Shown: positions 23,424 to 33,276 of the stretch, piece by piece
Layout of the letters: each line of letters begins with the position of its first letter
Numbering within the stretch: the first letter of the stretch is position 1
DNA from: Adiantum capillus-veneris
Lineage: Eukaryota; Streptophyta; Polypodiopsida; Polypodiales; Pteridaceae
DNA length: 64,000 bases
Assembly: GCA_014529385.2 (NCBI GenBank)
Contig: CM043944.1
Span: 174,162,240 to 174,226,239 of the forward strand
Reading direction: 5' to 3'
Notes under the pieces: generated by a model
Seen by the model: the letters and a program-made list of their open reading frames with translations, nothing else
Told to the model about the DNA's origin: nothing
Database searches by the model: none
Program-made: the position numbers and the translations under genes

Positions 23424-24157
23424 ATGGCAGCCGCAAAATCACCGACAAAGAAGAAGAGAATGACAATAAAAGACTACTTGGAAGAAGTCGAGCCATTTGT
23501 CATCCCAGAAGGAAAGCTTAAGCCAACCAGCACATGGATTCAGGATGATTTGCTAGAGTCAAATGATTTGAAGATCTACCAAGGCGTGCTCAAAGATCCT
23601 GAAGGAAATGTAGTGGAGCTACCCATGATATCACAAGAGCTCAATGAGTTTGTCAGAAGCAAGATGGGAGAGTACCTAAAGAAGATAGATCTCCATAGCT
23701 ACTTTGAAGCTCTGCCAGCGGGAATTGACATCAAAAGAGTGTGGGAGTTTGTAACTACAATCAAAGAAGATGGAGTGGCTAGAGTCACTGATCTGCAAGG
23801 CAAGCCAGACACCGTGATTATCATCACAGAGAGGGTGGTGGTAGCTGCACTAGACCTCTCCAATAAAGGGGATAGTGTGACCAAGAGAAGAGATGAAGTC
23901 AAGGTATACTCCGAAAAGAAGAACAACTACACCTTTGAAGACATTGCAAACCCAAAAGTGGCAGTCATGAGCGAGCTCTACAACCAGTACTTCCATATGT
24001 GTACAAAGCGGCCACAAAAGTACAGAATGCCACCCGGAGCCATTGCTACCATCTTCACCTGGGCAATGCAGAAGAGCAAGCCAAAGGTGATACATTATGC
24101 TGCTTATATCCATGACAACCAGGTGGAGATGGGCAACAAAAATCCCACCTACATTGT
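23424..24157 (+). pseudogene. Element A ORF3, N-terminal part, split by element B
   Basis: The ATG at 23424 sits in GGATCCATGG, the same start context as ORF3 of element B (38919). Residues 1-240 align with B: KRMTIKDYLEEVEPF, IKIYQG-type LKIYQGVLKDPEG, a V-FVTTI-DG...G-V..IT middle, NKGDSV and YNQYFHMCTKRPQKY. The frame is open up to 24157, where the LTR of element B begins. The original frame resumes at 43235 with ILPGEL, matching B's GGAEIL. The middle pattern recalls the plant mobile-element domain often seen in extra ORFs of Athila/Tat-like elements. Function unknown; neither membrane segments nor a signal peptide are visible. Confidence 0.88.
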
Positions 24158-24367
24158 TGTTGAGCCAGCAGAGGATCACACCCACATTTTTGCTCACACT
24201 CATCATTTTTGTAACCATTGATTGTAATAAATGTCTTTCCGACATTGATTTTGATTGGAGCCATTCATTGAGTAACGGGACTCAATTGAGTTTCCAGCTT
24301 GTAATTCCGAAGTAATTTCACTTGCTGATGTAATTAGTTAGAGATGTTCTCACCTCCAAGGCTGAGG

Positions 24368-24375
24368 TATATAAG
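24368..24375 (+). promoter_or_regulatory. TATA box of the element B 5' LTR
   Basis: TATATAAG after CTCCAAGGCTGAGG; the identical site lies at 42446-42453 in the 3' LTR and, inverted, at 301-308. It is placed about 80 bases before a GA tract that would lie in the transcribed leader. Confidence 0.75.
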
Positions 24376-24446
24376 CCAAAGCTTTTGTAACCTAAGGGGA
24401 TTCAGATTATTAATCAAAGTGAGTTTTTGAGCGCCGTGACTGTGTC

Positions 24447-24480
24447 TGAGAGAGAGTGAGAGAGAGAGAGAGAGAGAGAG
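24447..24480 (+). repeat. GA microsatellite in the 5' LTR of B
   Basis: (GA)n interrupted once by GAGTGAG, about 34 bases. The matching tract of the 3' LTR is 83 bases and uninterrupted. Confidence 0.95.
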
Positions 24481-25108
24481 TCTTATCTACTTGCTACACG
24501 AGCTACGGAGCTGCCATTGGAGAAGCGACACCGCCATTGTCTTAGCAACGGCGAGAGCTACGCACAGATACCAAGAGTGCGCGCTATCGGCTTCTATGTG
24601 TGGTAAGTTCCTACGAGCTTCGGTGTGAGTTTTCTTCCAACTCGTGTGTCAGAATGGAGCGTGCAACATATCTATAGAACCACAACGAGTAGAGCTACAC
24701 ATTGGTACCATCGGGGTCAAGTTTCGGTCACCTGTATTTTTCGGCCTGTCTTCATACGCGTTTACCGCACGGAGTGATTATAGGTTGATTTTGCAGTTCA
24801 AGTCTTTAGGGTGTTGTTCTTACCTAATGTATAGACTTCCTCTTGAGTTTGAGATCGATTCAATGATTCTAGATCCTGTTTCGTATAGCATTCGTTCGTA
24901 GTACGGATTTCAATCACTTGCGTATTTTAGAACTTAGATTTGATTTCCTTAGTAGTGATTGTCATTAGAAGGTCGAGTAGGTGATTTGACACCCACCTAG
25001 TTGTTTCCATGCGCCTGCGGGTCAAGCTCCGTCCTCGTCTGACAAATTCTATTGTTGGTTGAGTTCTCGCTATTTAGCTTCCGCTAGCGACGTAACCGCC
25101 TTAACATT

Positions 25109-25126
25109 TGGCGCCGTTGCCGGGGA
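25109..25126 (+). other. Primer binding site of element B (tRNA-Asp)
   Basis: TGGCGCCGTTGCCGGGGA two bases after the LTR. It is the standard tRNA-Asp-complementary PBS known from Athila/Tat-type plant elements. Confidence 0.93.
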
Positions 25127-26515
25127 CGAGAGCCCTAAGTAGGTGACCTTAGACTAATCCTACGAGGTGAGTCGTATAAACTACTTTGTATACTTTAGTT
25201 AGAAAAGATCTAGGAGTGGTGGACTCCGAAGATCTCGAGAAATACTACGAAGTGGGGTGCTCCTGGGTCTTCCGTGTTGACAGTATTTTTAGTTTAGCTT
25301 AGATTTGTTTGTTGTTTTGTTGGTGTTGAGTAGTTGTTGATAGAAGAAGAATTTGCTAGTCCGTGAGTGGCAGTGGATCTCTTTAAAATCACAATTACCA
25401 AACCCATTTTATGATTAGGAAGAGCTTAGGTAGGACTTCATTTGATCCTGATCTAGAGCTGGCAATCATTGGAGTATTTGCTTGATATGGTTGATTGCAT
25501 GTTAGATCACTAAACCGTCGAGTTAGTAGTGAAACTTGCAATAAACAAAAGTCAGAGAAATTTTCTGTGTATCTGGGAGTTGCTGAGCATTAGAGAAAGC
25601 TTTAGGAAGGATTCTGTGCCAAAAAACTGGAAATCTGCAACTTTAGACATCATACGCGTATGATGTCTAAATGACCAAACAGAAATTTTGACTCTACCAG
25701 AGTGTTCAAAAGGGGAGTTATACCCTAATTTCAACTTAAAACAAGAGCATTAACACTCAAAGAAACCCAAAAAGACAAGTCGGAGTCCAAGAAACGCAAA
25801 GAATTGGAAATTTTGGATTCAGATCTTGTTTTTACATTCAAACCTGACAAAAACACTTGAAACTCAATTATAAACATTGGAGAAGGCTTAAAACCAAGAA
25901 TAGTCAAAATCTGGGACAAAAGACATCATACGCGTATAATGTCTTTTAGCACATCCACTGCTTATTTTTGATATCTGACCTGACAAGATTGTTACAAACA
26001 CTGTAGAAAGCATAAATATCAAGTCTTGACCCAAATTGATGAAAAAGACATCATACGCGTATGATGTCTTTTACCTAGTTTTGGACATATTTTGATACTT
26101 TGCCAACACAGATCCATTGTAATAGCTGTCTAGAGGTTATATTTCAAGTTTCATCCAATTTGGATCACAATTGACCCAAAACAAGTCAAAAGTGGAAAAT
26201 TGCCAAGAAAAGCCTAAATTAGCCATAACTTGCTCAAACAGAGTTCAAACTGAATTTTGTGAGTGGACAGAGCATAAGGGGGCTACTGAGAGTGAGCATA
26301 ACCAAAATAGTCCAAATCTGTGAAAAAAGACATCATACGCGTATAATGTCTTTTTCAGCATAACTGCAACAAAATTTTCACTTGATGAAACAGAAGTTGT
26401 CCAACTGACAAGATTAAACAATTGACCAAGTATCAATCAGTTTGGATCAATTCTGACCACAAAAACTTGGGAAAACAAATTGCCGAGACGGAGAAGTTAA
26501 AGTCCTTTAGGGGAA
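25127..26515 (+). other. Leader of element B
   Basis: 1.4 kb without coding signal between PBS and the gag ATG. It carries the palindromes listed next, spread through its second half and ending 165 bases before gag. Confidence 0.85.
25645..26351 (+). repeat. Palindrome array in the element B leader
   Basis: Four sites of the B type (half AGACATCATACG, centre ACGCGT): 25645-25668 (perfect), 25921-25944 (one mismatch), 26046-26069 (perfect), 26328-26351 (one mismatch). Starts are 276, 125 and 282 bases apart. The same motif is repeated five times before ORF3. Confidence 0.96.
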
Positions 26516-29500
26516 TTGATGAATTTGAGATCGGGCAGGAATCTCCAGAATAACCGACCAAAACAAGGAGAACAAGCAAGTGTCATATCAACCGAGGGAA
26601 GTGTAAACCAAAGTTGGGTGCAACCATTAGAGCTGATCTTTGAAGGAAGTGTTTCTGATACTTCTTCGGAGAGATCTTACGAGATTTTCACCGAACACTT
26701 GGAACACTTGAACCTGAACAACAGAGAAAATATGGCAGCAGGATCATCAAACCCTTCCGTAACAATGAAGCTATTGTTCATAAAATACCAGTATGACAAT
26801 GAGCAAGGTGCCAAGATCTACAAAGATGGAATGGACCGCTATTGTGTAAAGATAGAGGAGAGACCTAGTGAGTTCAAGGACTTAGTGCCTGTGAGCTATA
26901 GCGGAGATAGATATCTAGATGACGAGGGTACCATTTACTTGGTAGTCCTAAACCCTAACATTGTGGACAAGTGGGGATTGATGGGCACCAAAGCCAAAGT
27001 AGATGAAGAACTTGAGGAGAAAGCACCAATAATGAACTTCCCTGATGCGAGGTTAAAAAGAGAGAATGAAACTACAAGGATCAACACTGATAACATCTAT
27101 GTGGGGCTATACAAATATAATAATGGGGAGCAAGATCTCTATTATAGATGTGAAGAACCCTACACCGGAGAGTTGACAGACCAAAAAAGACTTTATGTCT
27201 TTACCTACACAGAGGGATCGGAAGTGAAAATTGCTGCTTACGACAAGTATGGGAGGCAATACTCAACAATGGGCAAGAAAGAATTAGAAGGATATACATA
27301 CTTTGGGGGACCACTACATCAGTATTATGTTACTTCTAGCTCACAAAGACTAGCACCAACAAATGGAGGGCAAAACCCAATGATGACAGGAGGACAAAGA
27401 ACTCAGGCTGCTGACTCTTTCAGTCAACCTCAGAACTCAAAGCCCGGACCAATGGGATCATTACATTCCAGAGAGTCAATGGATACGAATCGAGGTAGTG
27501 CAGTTCCAATCCCCACATATACCACTCCAGGTCCAAGTTTCGAAGCGGAACCATCACATTTACCTCCTAGTACTAGATTCAGGGCAGGGGAACCGACAAG
27601 GGTAACCCATGAAGTCCATGATGCTAGAGAAAGCTTTAGCTGGGACACAGGAGCAATGAGATTGGTAGCAGACCATAGACGTATGAGACCATCTCAAGTA
27701 GCAAAGTGTATGCCAAAGAAGTATGGTGGTTCAGGAGATCCGTATGCACATGTGTCACTCTTTAAGCAAGTCTTAAGAGCTGAGCAGATAACAGATTTCC
27801 ATACACAATACGAGGGATTTGGTCTTACTCTAGAAGGTACGGCATTGACATGGTTTCAACCACTGAACATAGGGGGATTCCAGGACATTGACCATTTGCT
27901 AAGAGAGTTTGCTAAGGAATTCTCAAAACGAGGGATTAAGCACAATACGGTCTCACAAATATATGCTTTTAAACAGAGAGAACACGAAAAAGTGAAGGAA
28001 GCTTCACTTCGCTTCAAACAATACATTGAGAGATGTCCAGTACGTGAACGACCACAAGATGACAGACTATCTGTTCTCTTTATTGAGGGACTGAGAAACG
28101 ACACTCTCAAGAAGGACTTGCACTTGAAAGCTTGTACAAGTTTCGAGCAAGTAACGAGAGAGGCATTGTACTTAGTGGATAACTGTACGGTTTATGGAGA
28201 GGTGTCAGCGGATACAGATTTTGCATCCAGTAGCTCCTCCGTAGCGAGCGAGACTACCACTAAAAAGAATGTTCAAACAACAACCATGCCAAATGTAGAG
28301 CAAATGATAGAAGATGCTCTAAAAAGGATGGCACCATACCAAAAACCATTGCCAAAAACATTGAAATGGTGTGCTATTGAACAAAAATGGACAAACCATC
28401 CAATAGAGGAGTGCTATTACAGCAAAGGGTATGTAAGGGAGCGTCAGTATACACCTCCTGCTCAATTAGCACCACCTCAAGTACATCCAGTACCTCGATA
28501 CCCAACGGGAAATATGCCAGGACCTATGGGGATAGAAAGACCGCAACCGGTATTGGGACAACAACCACCTTTACCAGGAGCAAGACCAGTGGGCATTAGA
28601 TCTGCACCAACCTTAGAGAATCAGGAAGAACAAGCCTTAGTGCCTGTTCAAGCCTATTATGAAGAATCTGGTGCACACATGTCTCCAACTGTGTATTACC
28701 CACCAGAAGAACCCAAACAACCAGAACCATGGGGCATGATTGGGAATGTTGGAATACCAACAATTATAAGTGCTTCTGATGAAGAGAGATACAATTTGGA
28801 CGCAAGAACATTGATGTTCATAGATCATGGAGGGTTAACAGGACAAAGACCATCCTATCCACAAAGGACGAATCAAATCGGACCAAGACTAGCACTAGGA
28901 CCCTGTTACAAGTGTGGAGGTGACCATCTGATGAATGTTTGTCCACATACGGAAATCATTAGAATTAACGCTTATTGCACTGAGTGTGGGGTTACTCACT
29001 TCATTGAGGATTGTTCAAAGAATCCAAACAAAGTGCAAAAGACGACATTGAATATGCTAGAAACTATTCCTACCAGCAGTGGGTATGAAAATGAAACTCT
29101 GATACCAACGCAAGTTGTTACTAGAGCTCAAGCTAAGAAAACCACTAGAGAACCTGAGAATGGAAAGTTAGCGACTGAAGTGGTTAGTCAAGGACCGCGG
29201 AGTCAGAGAAACACATGGAAAGCTAGAAAAGCACGCATGATGTTGAGAAAAGAACGTGAAGTGGTTAGTCAAGGACCGCGGAGTCAGAGAAACACATGGA
29301 AAGCTAGAAAAGCACGCATGATGTTGAGAAAAGAACGTGAAGACGCTATTCTAGCTGAGGAACTAAAGCGAACTAAAGATAGATTAGAAAAACTTGAGAG
29401 TCAAAACGGGAAACGAGAGATGAGCCCTGAAAGAACGAAACAAAAGAGTATCAAAGAAACAATGAGCTTAAGCTCAGGGGGATCAGTGCTAGTCGACAAA

Positions 29501-30577
29501 GTACACGAGCCATTGGACGCACTGATGAGAGCTTACGAAGCTAGGTTAAAGAACAACCAAACACAAGAACAGAGGTGGATGACATACCCAAACGCGGAAT
29601 TGGAAAAGCAGAGACTTGAAATGTGCCAGAGAATGATCGAGACTGCACAAGCCTTATTAGAACCACCAAAAGAAACAATGAATTGTGGAACGGATAACCC
29701 AATTCAGCAAGAGACTGTCGTTTCACGGGTAGCTGAAAAGACTCCCAGTGCACAAAAGCCTGAAAATACACACAAGGATGACCGCATAGTATTGAACACA
29801 ACCGATCAGGAGATAGAGAGTTTTCATCCAGTCATACAGAGGTCTTACGGAAGAGATGAGGATTACAATGAATTTTGGAAACAAGTGAGAGAGGCAAACT
29901 TTGCAAACGAGCTAAGTTGCCAAGCTAATCAGACAAATTGGGAAAAGGACATCAGGAATCCTCCCATAGTGGAATTTGAGGCAGGATCTCAAGTGGACTT
30001 GGATCTGCAATCTTACTTGGGAGATGGGGGCTCTGTTAGAACAATGGAGAGCAAACCTCACTCACTGAATACCTTACCTTCATACTTAGGAGAGTATGAA
30101 GCAAAATCCGAGACTAGAGCACTTCCCTCACGAAGAATCTCATCAGAAAAAGTCATGGACTCGCAAGGATTGATAGAGATCTTGTCAACACCAGTGACAT
30201 ACACTATCACTCTAGCCGAGCTTTTGAGGCTAAGACCACATATGTGGACCACTGTAGGGAAATGCTTGGAGAAATTTGGGATAAAAGACCCAACATCGAG
30301 ACTGCAAGAGGGTATACAAGAGCTGAGTAAACCACAAAAGAACGCTAAGCCTGTACCCTTAAACAAGGTCGGAGAGTATTGTGAAGGTGAAGAGGGGAAT
30401 ACAACCTTACCAGTTGAATTCCAAGGAGTGAACACGATGGCAATACTAGACAGCGGAGCTGGGGTAGCCATTGCTACAAAAGAAATCTGGAAAAAATGGG
30501 GGAAACCAGCAATAAGGAAGACTAGGTTGAAACTCCAATTAGCAGATGGACACATGGAGAAACCTATGGGTTATTAG
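26516..30577 (+). CDS. Element B Gag-PR1, 1353 codons
   Basis: Structural protein of the virus-like particle plus the first aspartic protease. It opens MMNLRSGRN, a start typical of plant gypsy Gag. Residues 1-380 are an unusual extra N-terminal region (FIKYQYDNEQGAKIYKDG...) followed by a Pro/Ser/Gln-rich linker. The capsid spans about 386-560 (PKKYGGSGDPYAHV, LTWFQPL, FIEGLRNDTLKKDL). WCAIEQKWTNHPIEECYY is near 620. Zinc knuckles of form C-x2-C-x3-H-x4-C are at about 797 and 821. A basic coil (about 890-1000) includes a perfect 27-residue duplication. PR1 has DSGAG at residue 1312. The frame stops at 30575-30577 after GHMEKPMGY because one base has been lost; element A reads on (GLLKKV), so this is damage rather than a natural end. 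Confidence 0.93.
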   Translation: MMNLRSGRNLQNNRPKQGEQASVISTEGSVNQSWVQPLELIFEGSVSDTSSERSYEIFTEHLEHLNLNNRENMAAGSSNPSVTMKLLFIKYQYDNEQGAKIYKDGMDRYCVKIEERPSEFKDLVPVSYSGDRYLDDEGTIYLVVLNPNIVDKWGLMGTKAKVDEELEEKAPIMNFPDARLKRENETTRINTDNIYVGLYKYNNGEQDLYYRCEEPYTGELTDQKRLYVFTYTEGSEVKIAAYDKYGRQYSTMGKKELEGYTYFGGPLHQYYVTSSSQRLAPTNGGQNPMMTGGQRTQAADSFSQPQNSKPGPMGSLHSRESMDTNRGSAVPIPTYTTPGPSFEAEPSHLPPSTRFRAGEPTRVTHEVHDARESFSWDTGAMRLVADHRRMRPSQVAKCMPKKYGGSGDPYAHVSLFKQVLRAEQITDFHTQYEGFGLTLEGTALTWFQPLNIGGFQDIDHLLREFAKEFSKRGIKHNTVSQIYAFKQREHEKVKEASLRFKQYIERCPVRERPQDDRLSVLFIEGLRNDTLKKDLHLKACTSFEQVTREALYLVDNCTVYGEVSADTDFASSSSSVASETTTKKNVQTTTMPNVEQMIEDALKRMAPYQKPLPKTLKWCAIEQKWTNHPIEECYYSKGYVRERQYTPPAQLAPPQVHPVPRYPTGNMPGPMGIERPQPVLGQQPPLPGARPVGIRSAPTLENQEEQALVPVQAYYEESGAHMSPTVYYPPEEPKQPEPWGMIGNVGIPTIISASDEERYNLDARTLMFIDHGGLTGQRPSYPQRTNQIGPRLALGPCYKCGGDHLMNVCPHTEIIRINAYCTECGVTHFIEDCSKNPNKVQKTTLNMLETIPTSSGYENETLIPTQVVTRAQAKKTTREPENGKLATEVVSQGPRSQRNTWKARKARMMLRKEREVVSQGPRSQRNTWKARKARMMLRKEREDAILAEELKRTKDRLEKLESQNGKREMSPERTKQKSIKETMSLSSGGSVLVDKVHEPLDALMRAYEARLKNNQTQEQRWMTYPNAELEKQRLEMCQRMIETAQALLEPPKETMNCGTDNPIQQETVVSRVAEKTPSAQKPENTHKDDRIVLNTTDQEIESFHPVIQRSYGRDEDYNEFWKQVREANFANELSCQANQTNWEKDIRNPPIVEFEAGSQVDLDLQSYLGDGGSVRTMESKPHSLNTLPSYLGEYEAKSETRALPSRRISSEKVMDSQGLIEILSTPVTYTITLAELLRLRPHMWTTVGKCLEKFGIKDPTSRLQEGIQELSKPQKNAKPVPLNKVGEYCEGEEGNTTLPVEFQGVNTMAILDSGAGVAIATKEIWKKWGKPAIRKTRLKLQLADGHMEKPMGY
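29177..29338 (+). repeat. 81 bp perfect tandem duplication in gag
   Basis: 29177-29257 and 29258-29338 are identical and in frame, adding 27 residues (VVSQGPRSQRNTWKARKAR plus the next eight). Element A has a single copy. Perfect identity implies a recent event. Confidence 0.97.
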
Positions 30578-30588
30578 AGAAAGTCGTA

Positions 30589-31431
30589 GTGACTTCTTGC
30601 GGCATTGAATACGAACATACTTTTGCTATTGTCGATTTTGGCAAGGAGAATAACTATGATATCATATTGGGAAGACCATTCATGAGACAGTTGAAAATGG
30701 TCCAAGATTGGGGCTACGATCACATATATCTGAGAAATATGGAAACCACTACACGTGTGAATCTGAGAGACCATAGCTACAAAGATGTGAACCGAACACC
30801 GGTAGAGGAGTTTGATTCAGCTACCTTTGCGGGATCCGAATTTCCAGCTTGGTTAGGTAAGCCCAAGGAGTTATGGATGTGTGGAGCCTCGAAATGTGGA
30901 AGTCTGAGGCGAGAAGAATATGTTTTAGAAAGGGCCATCGAAGACGAAACTTATATAGGAGAACCCTTTCCAGAGGACACACTTGAACCATTAGAATGGA
31001 CACACATTCTAGCAACCCTAGATGTTTGTGCAATTCCGGATGGTCCCACAACGAAATTTTGCGACAAGGACGGGTACGACGTGGTTCCGTACTTCATGTT
31101 GAGAACTGTACTCGAAAAAGAAACTGAAAAGAACGATACACTGGAAAAGGAAGATGAAGAGGAGGTGTTTCACGACATTCCCGATCATCCGAGTGAAGCA
31201 GACAACGAGTCAACGGACAATTCAAGCGGAAACGAAGAAACTATAACGGATGTCCGATTTTATGATTTTCCGAACCAAACTAAACAACGCCAGAAACGCT
31301 ATAGAGCAAAGAGAAAAACAAAGGGGGTTAGAACCAATCCGATGCCTAGAATAAGAGAAAAAATCAATTCCTAATGCTAGTAAAGGCAGAAGATTGTGTT
31401 AAGGACAAGATTTCTGGAAGAATGAGAGGCA
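30589..31431 (+). pseudogene. Element B PR1 C-terminus and linker to RT
   Basis: It continues PR1 in a shifted frame: TSCGIEYEHTFAIVDFG, ILGRPFMRQLKMVQDWG and HIYLR, the second half of a retropepsin, then a conserved linker (PAWLG-PKELWMCGASKCGSL, TKFCDKDGYDV) of unknown function shared with element A. A one-base deletion near 31372 breaks the frame at INS-stop where A has THYLMLVKA. A compensating change near 31425 restores it, so 31374-31430 is read out of frame. Confidence 0.88.
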
Positions 31432-33276
31432 ATGATCAAAAGAGCTTACGAAAAGACAAAAGAGGCTCAAGAAATCAAGTTCAAAGGAATGGAACGAAAA
31501 CAAACAGAAAAATCAGAAAAGAACAAGCGCAACAGAGAACACACGGAGTCCAAGTTAGAACGTAGAAACAAGTACAGAGAGCTCAAGAAAACTCTGAAAG
31601 AAGTTTGGACGACAGAAATTGAGAGTGGAGAGGACGAAAACGCCAAAATCAAGGAAAACATGGATGTTCCCTCTCACTATAGGAAATTCACAATAGAGGA
31701 TAGGAAGGTGGTATTAACCCAACCTATTCGAGAGAGAAGGGAGAACGAATCTTATGACGGACCGGAGGATGCAAAAAAAGTTGATTTAGCAGCTCCAGGT
31801 GAGACACCTAGACCGGTGTACATAGCCACAGATTTGTCTCCAGGTGAGGAAGAGAGACTTTTGAGTCTTCTCAGAGAGTATAGGGATGTGTTTGCATGGT
31901 CTTATAAGGACTTAAAGGGAGTTGACCCATCGATATGCCAACACACAATCCCACTGAAACAAGACGCAAAGCATAGCAGACAGAGACCATACACATATAA
32001 TGATACGTTTGCTAAGCGAATCAAAGAAGAGATAGATAAGCTAATGGAAGCTGAATTCATATACGAGATTGAACACACCGATTGGGTATCTCCGATTGTG
32101 GTAGTACCCAAGAAGAACGGAAAACTCCGAGTGTGTGTCAACTTAAAGAAAGTGAATGCTGCAACAATCAGGGAAAATTATCCCCTGCCAATAACTGATC
32201 ATGTTCTAGAGCGTGTATCAGGAAAAACAGCATACTCTTTTCTTGATGGTTTTTCAGGATATAACCAGCTAGCCATAGCACTGGACGATCAACATAAAAC
32301 AGCTTTTGCAATGGAGTGGGGAATTTATGCTTATCGGGTTATGCCTTTTGGTCTAACCAATGCTCCCGCAACCTTCCAGAGGCTGATGACGCATGCTTTC
32401 AAAGAATACTTAAGGTTGTTTCTAGAAATATACATGGATGACTTATGTGTACATTCTCTTCTGAGAGATGAGCATCTAGAACACCTAAGAAAAGTATTTG
32501 AGAAATGTAGGACATATCGCATTTGTCTCAATCCTGAGAAATGTGTGTTTATGGTCCGACAGGGCAGAATTCTGGGACATATTGTCTCACAAAACGGAAT
32601 ATCCACGGATTTAGAGAAGATAAAAGTTATAGTGGATATGCCTAGACCAACCAATGCGAAACAAGTACAGAGCTTTATGGGACATTGTGGATATTATAGA
32701 CGATTCATTTACATGTACGCTATAATAGGCCAACCACTTTACAGGCTAATAGTGAACTTTGAATGGACAGAGGAGTGCGAGGAATCATTCAAGAAATTGA
32801 AGGAGGCACTTATTACTGCTCCAGTCTTGAAGTCACCAGATTGGGAGAAGATATTCCATGTGCATATAGATGCTTCGGCATATGCAATAGGATGCATTCT
32901 GGCTCAGCCAAAAGAAGGAAACATGGATTTTCCTATCTGTTACGCCAGTCGACAGCTCAACAATGCAGAGAAGAATTACACCACAACAGAGCGAGAAGGA
33001 TTAGGAATGATATATGCTGTGAAGAAATTTCGGCATTATCTTCTAGCCAACAAGTTTGTGTTTTTTACGGATCACCAAGCCTTGCTCTACCTAGTGAATA
33101 AACCATGCAATACCGGGAGAATAGTGAGATGGTTCATTATCTTACTGGAATTCGACTTCACGGTAGTAGTAAAGAAAGGAAAAACACATCTTAGAGCTGA
33201 TCATCTTTCGCGACATGCCAGACGCGTACTTGTTCAACATAGAAATGATACCGAAGTGGTCTCAAAATGTCGTTAA
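31432..33276 (+). pseudogene. Element B reverse transcriptase and RNase H
   Basis: 614 open codons. A very basic linker (about 1-60) is followed by FAWSYKDLKGVDPS, then RT: WVSPIVVVPKKNGKL, NLKKVNAAT, FLDGFSGYNQLAIA, FGLTNAPATFQRL, YMDD at 32431-32442, and GRILGHIVSQ. RNase H follows with HIDAS (Asp at 32869), TEREGLGMIYA, FFTDHQALLYL and a terminal ADHLSR. All catalytic acidic residues are present. The frame is lost after ADHLSR by a net deletion of about 38 bases relative to element A. I see no second, archaeal-type RNase H of the Tat/Ogre kind. Confidence 0.93.

Larger units (their letters stand above)
24158..25106 (+). repeat. 5' LTR of element B
   Basis: It starts at TGTTGAGCCAGCAGAGG inside ORF3 of element A and ends CTTAACA two bases before the PBS. 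It contains TATATAAG, a GA tract of about 34 bases and a half palindrome TTCATACGCGTTT near 24755. Confidence 0.96.

Noticed and set aside
30560-30600. Programmed frameshift between Gag-PR1 and the rest of pol
   Set aside because: Element A reads straight through this point, and the break lies inside the protease domain, so it is a one-base deletion in B.
31432-33276. Tat/Ogre-type second RNase H
   Set aside because: Between RNase H and integrase there is only the duplicated zinc-binding module; no second acidic triad was visible.
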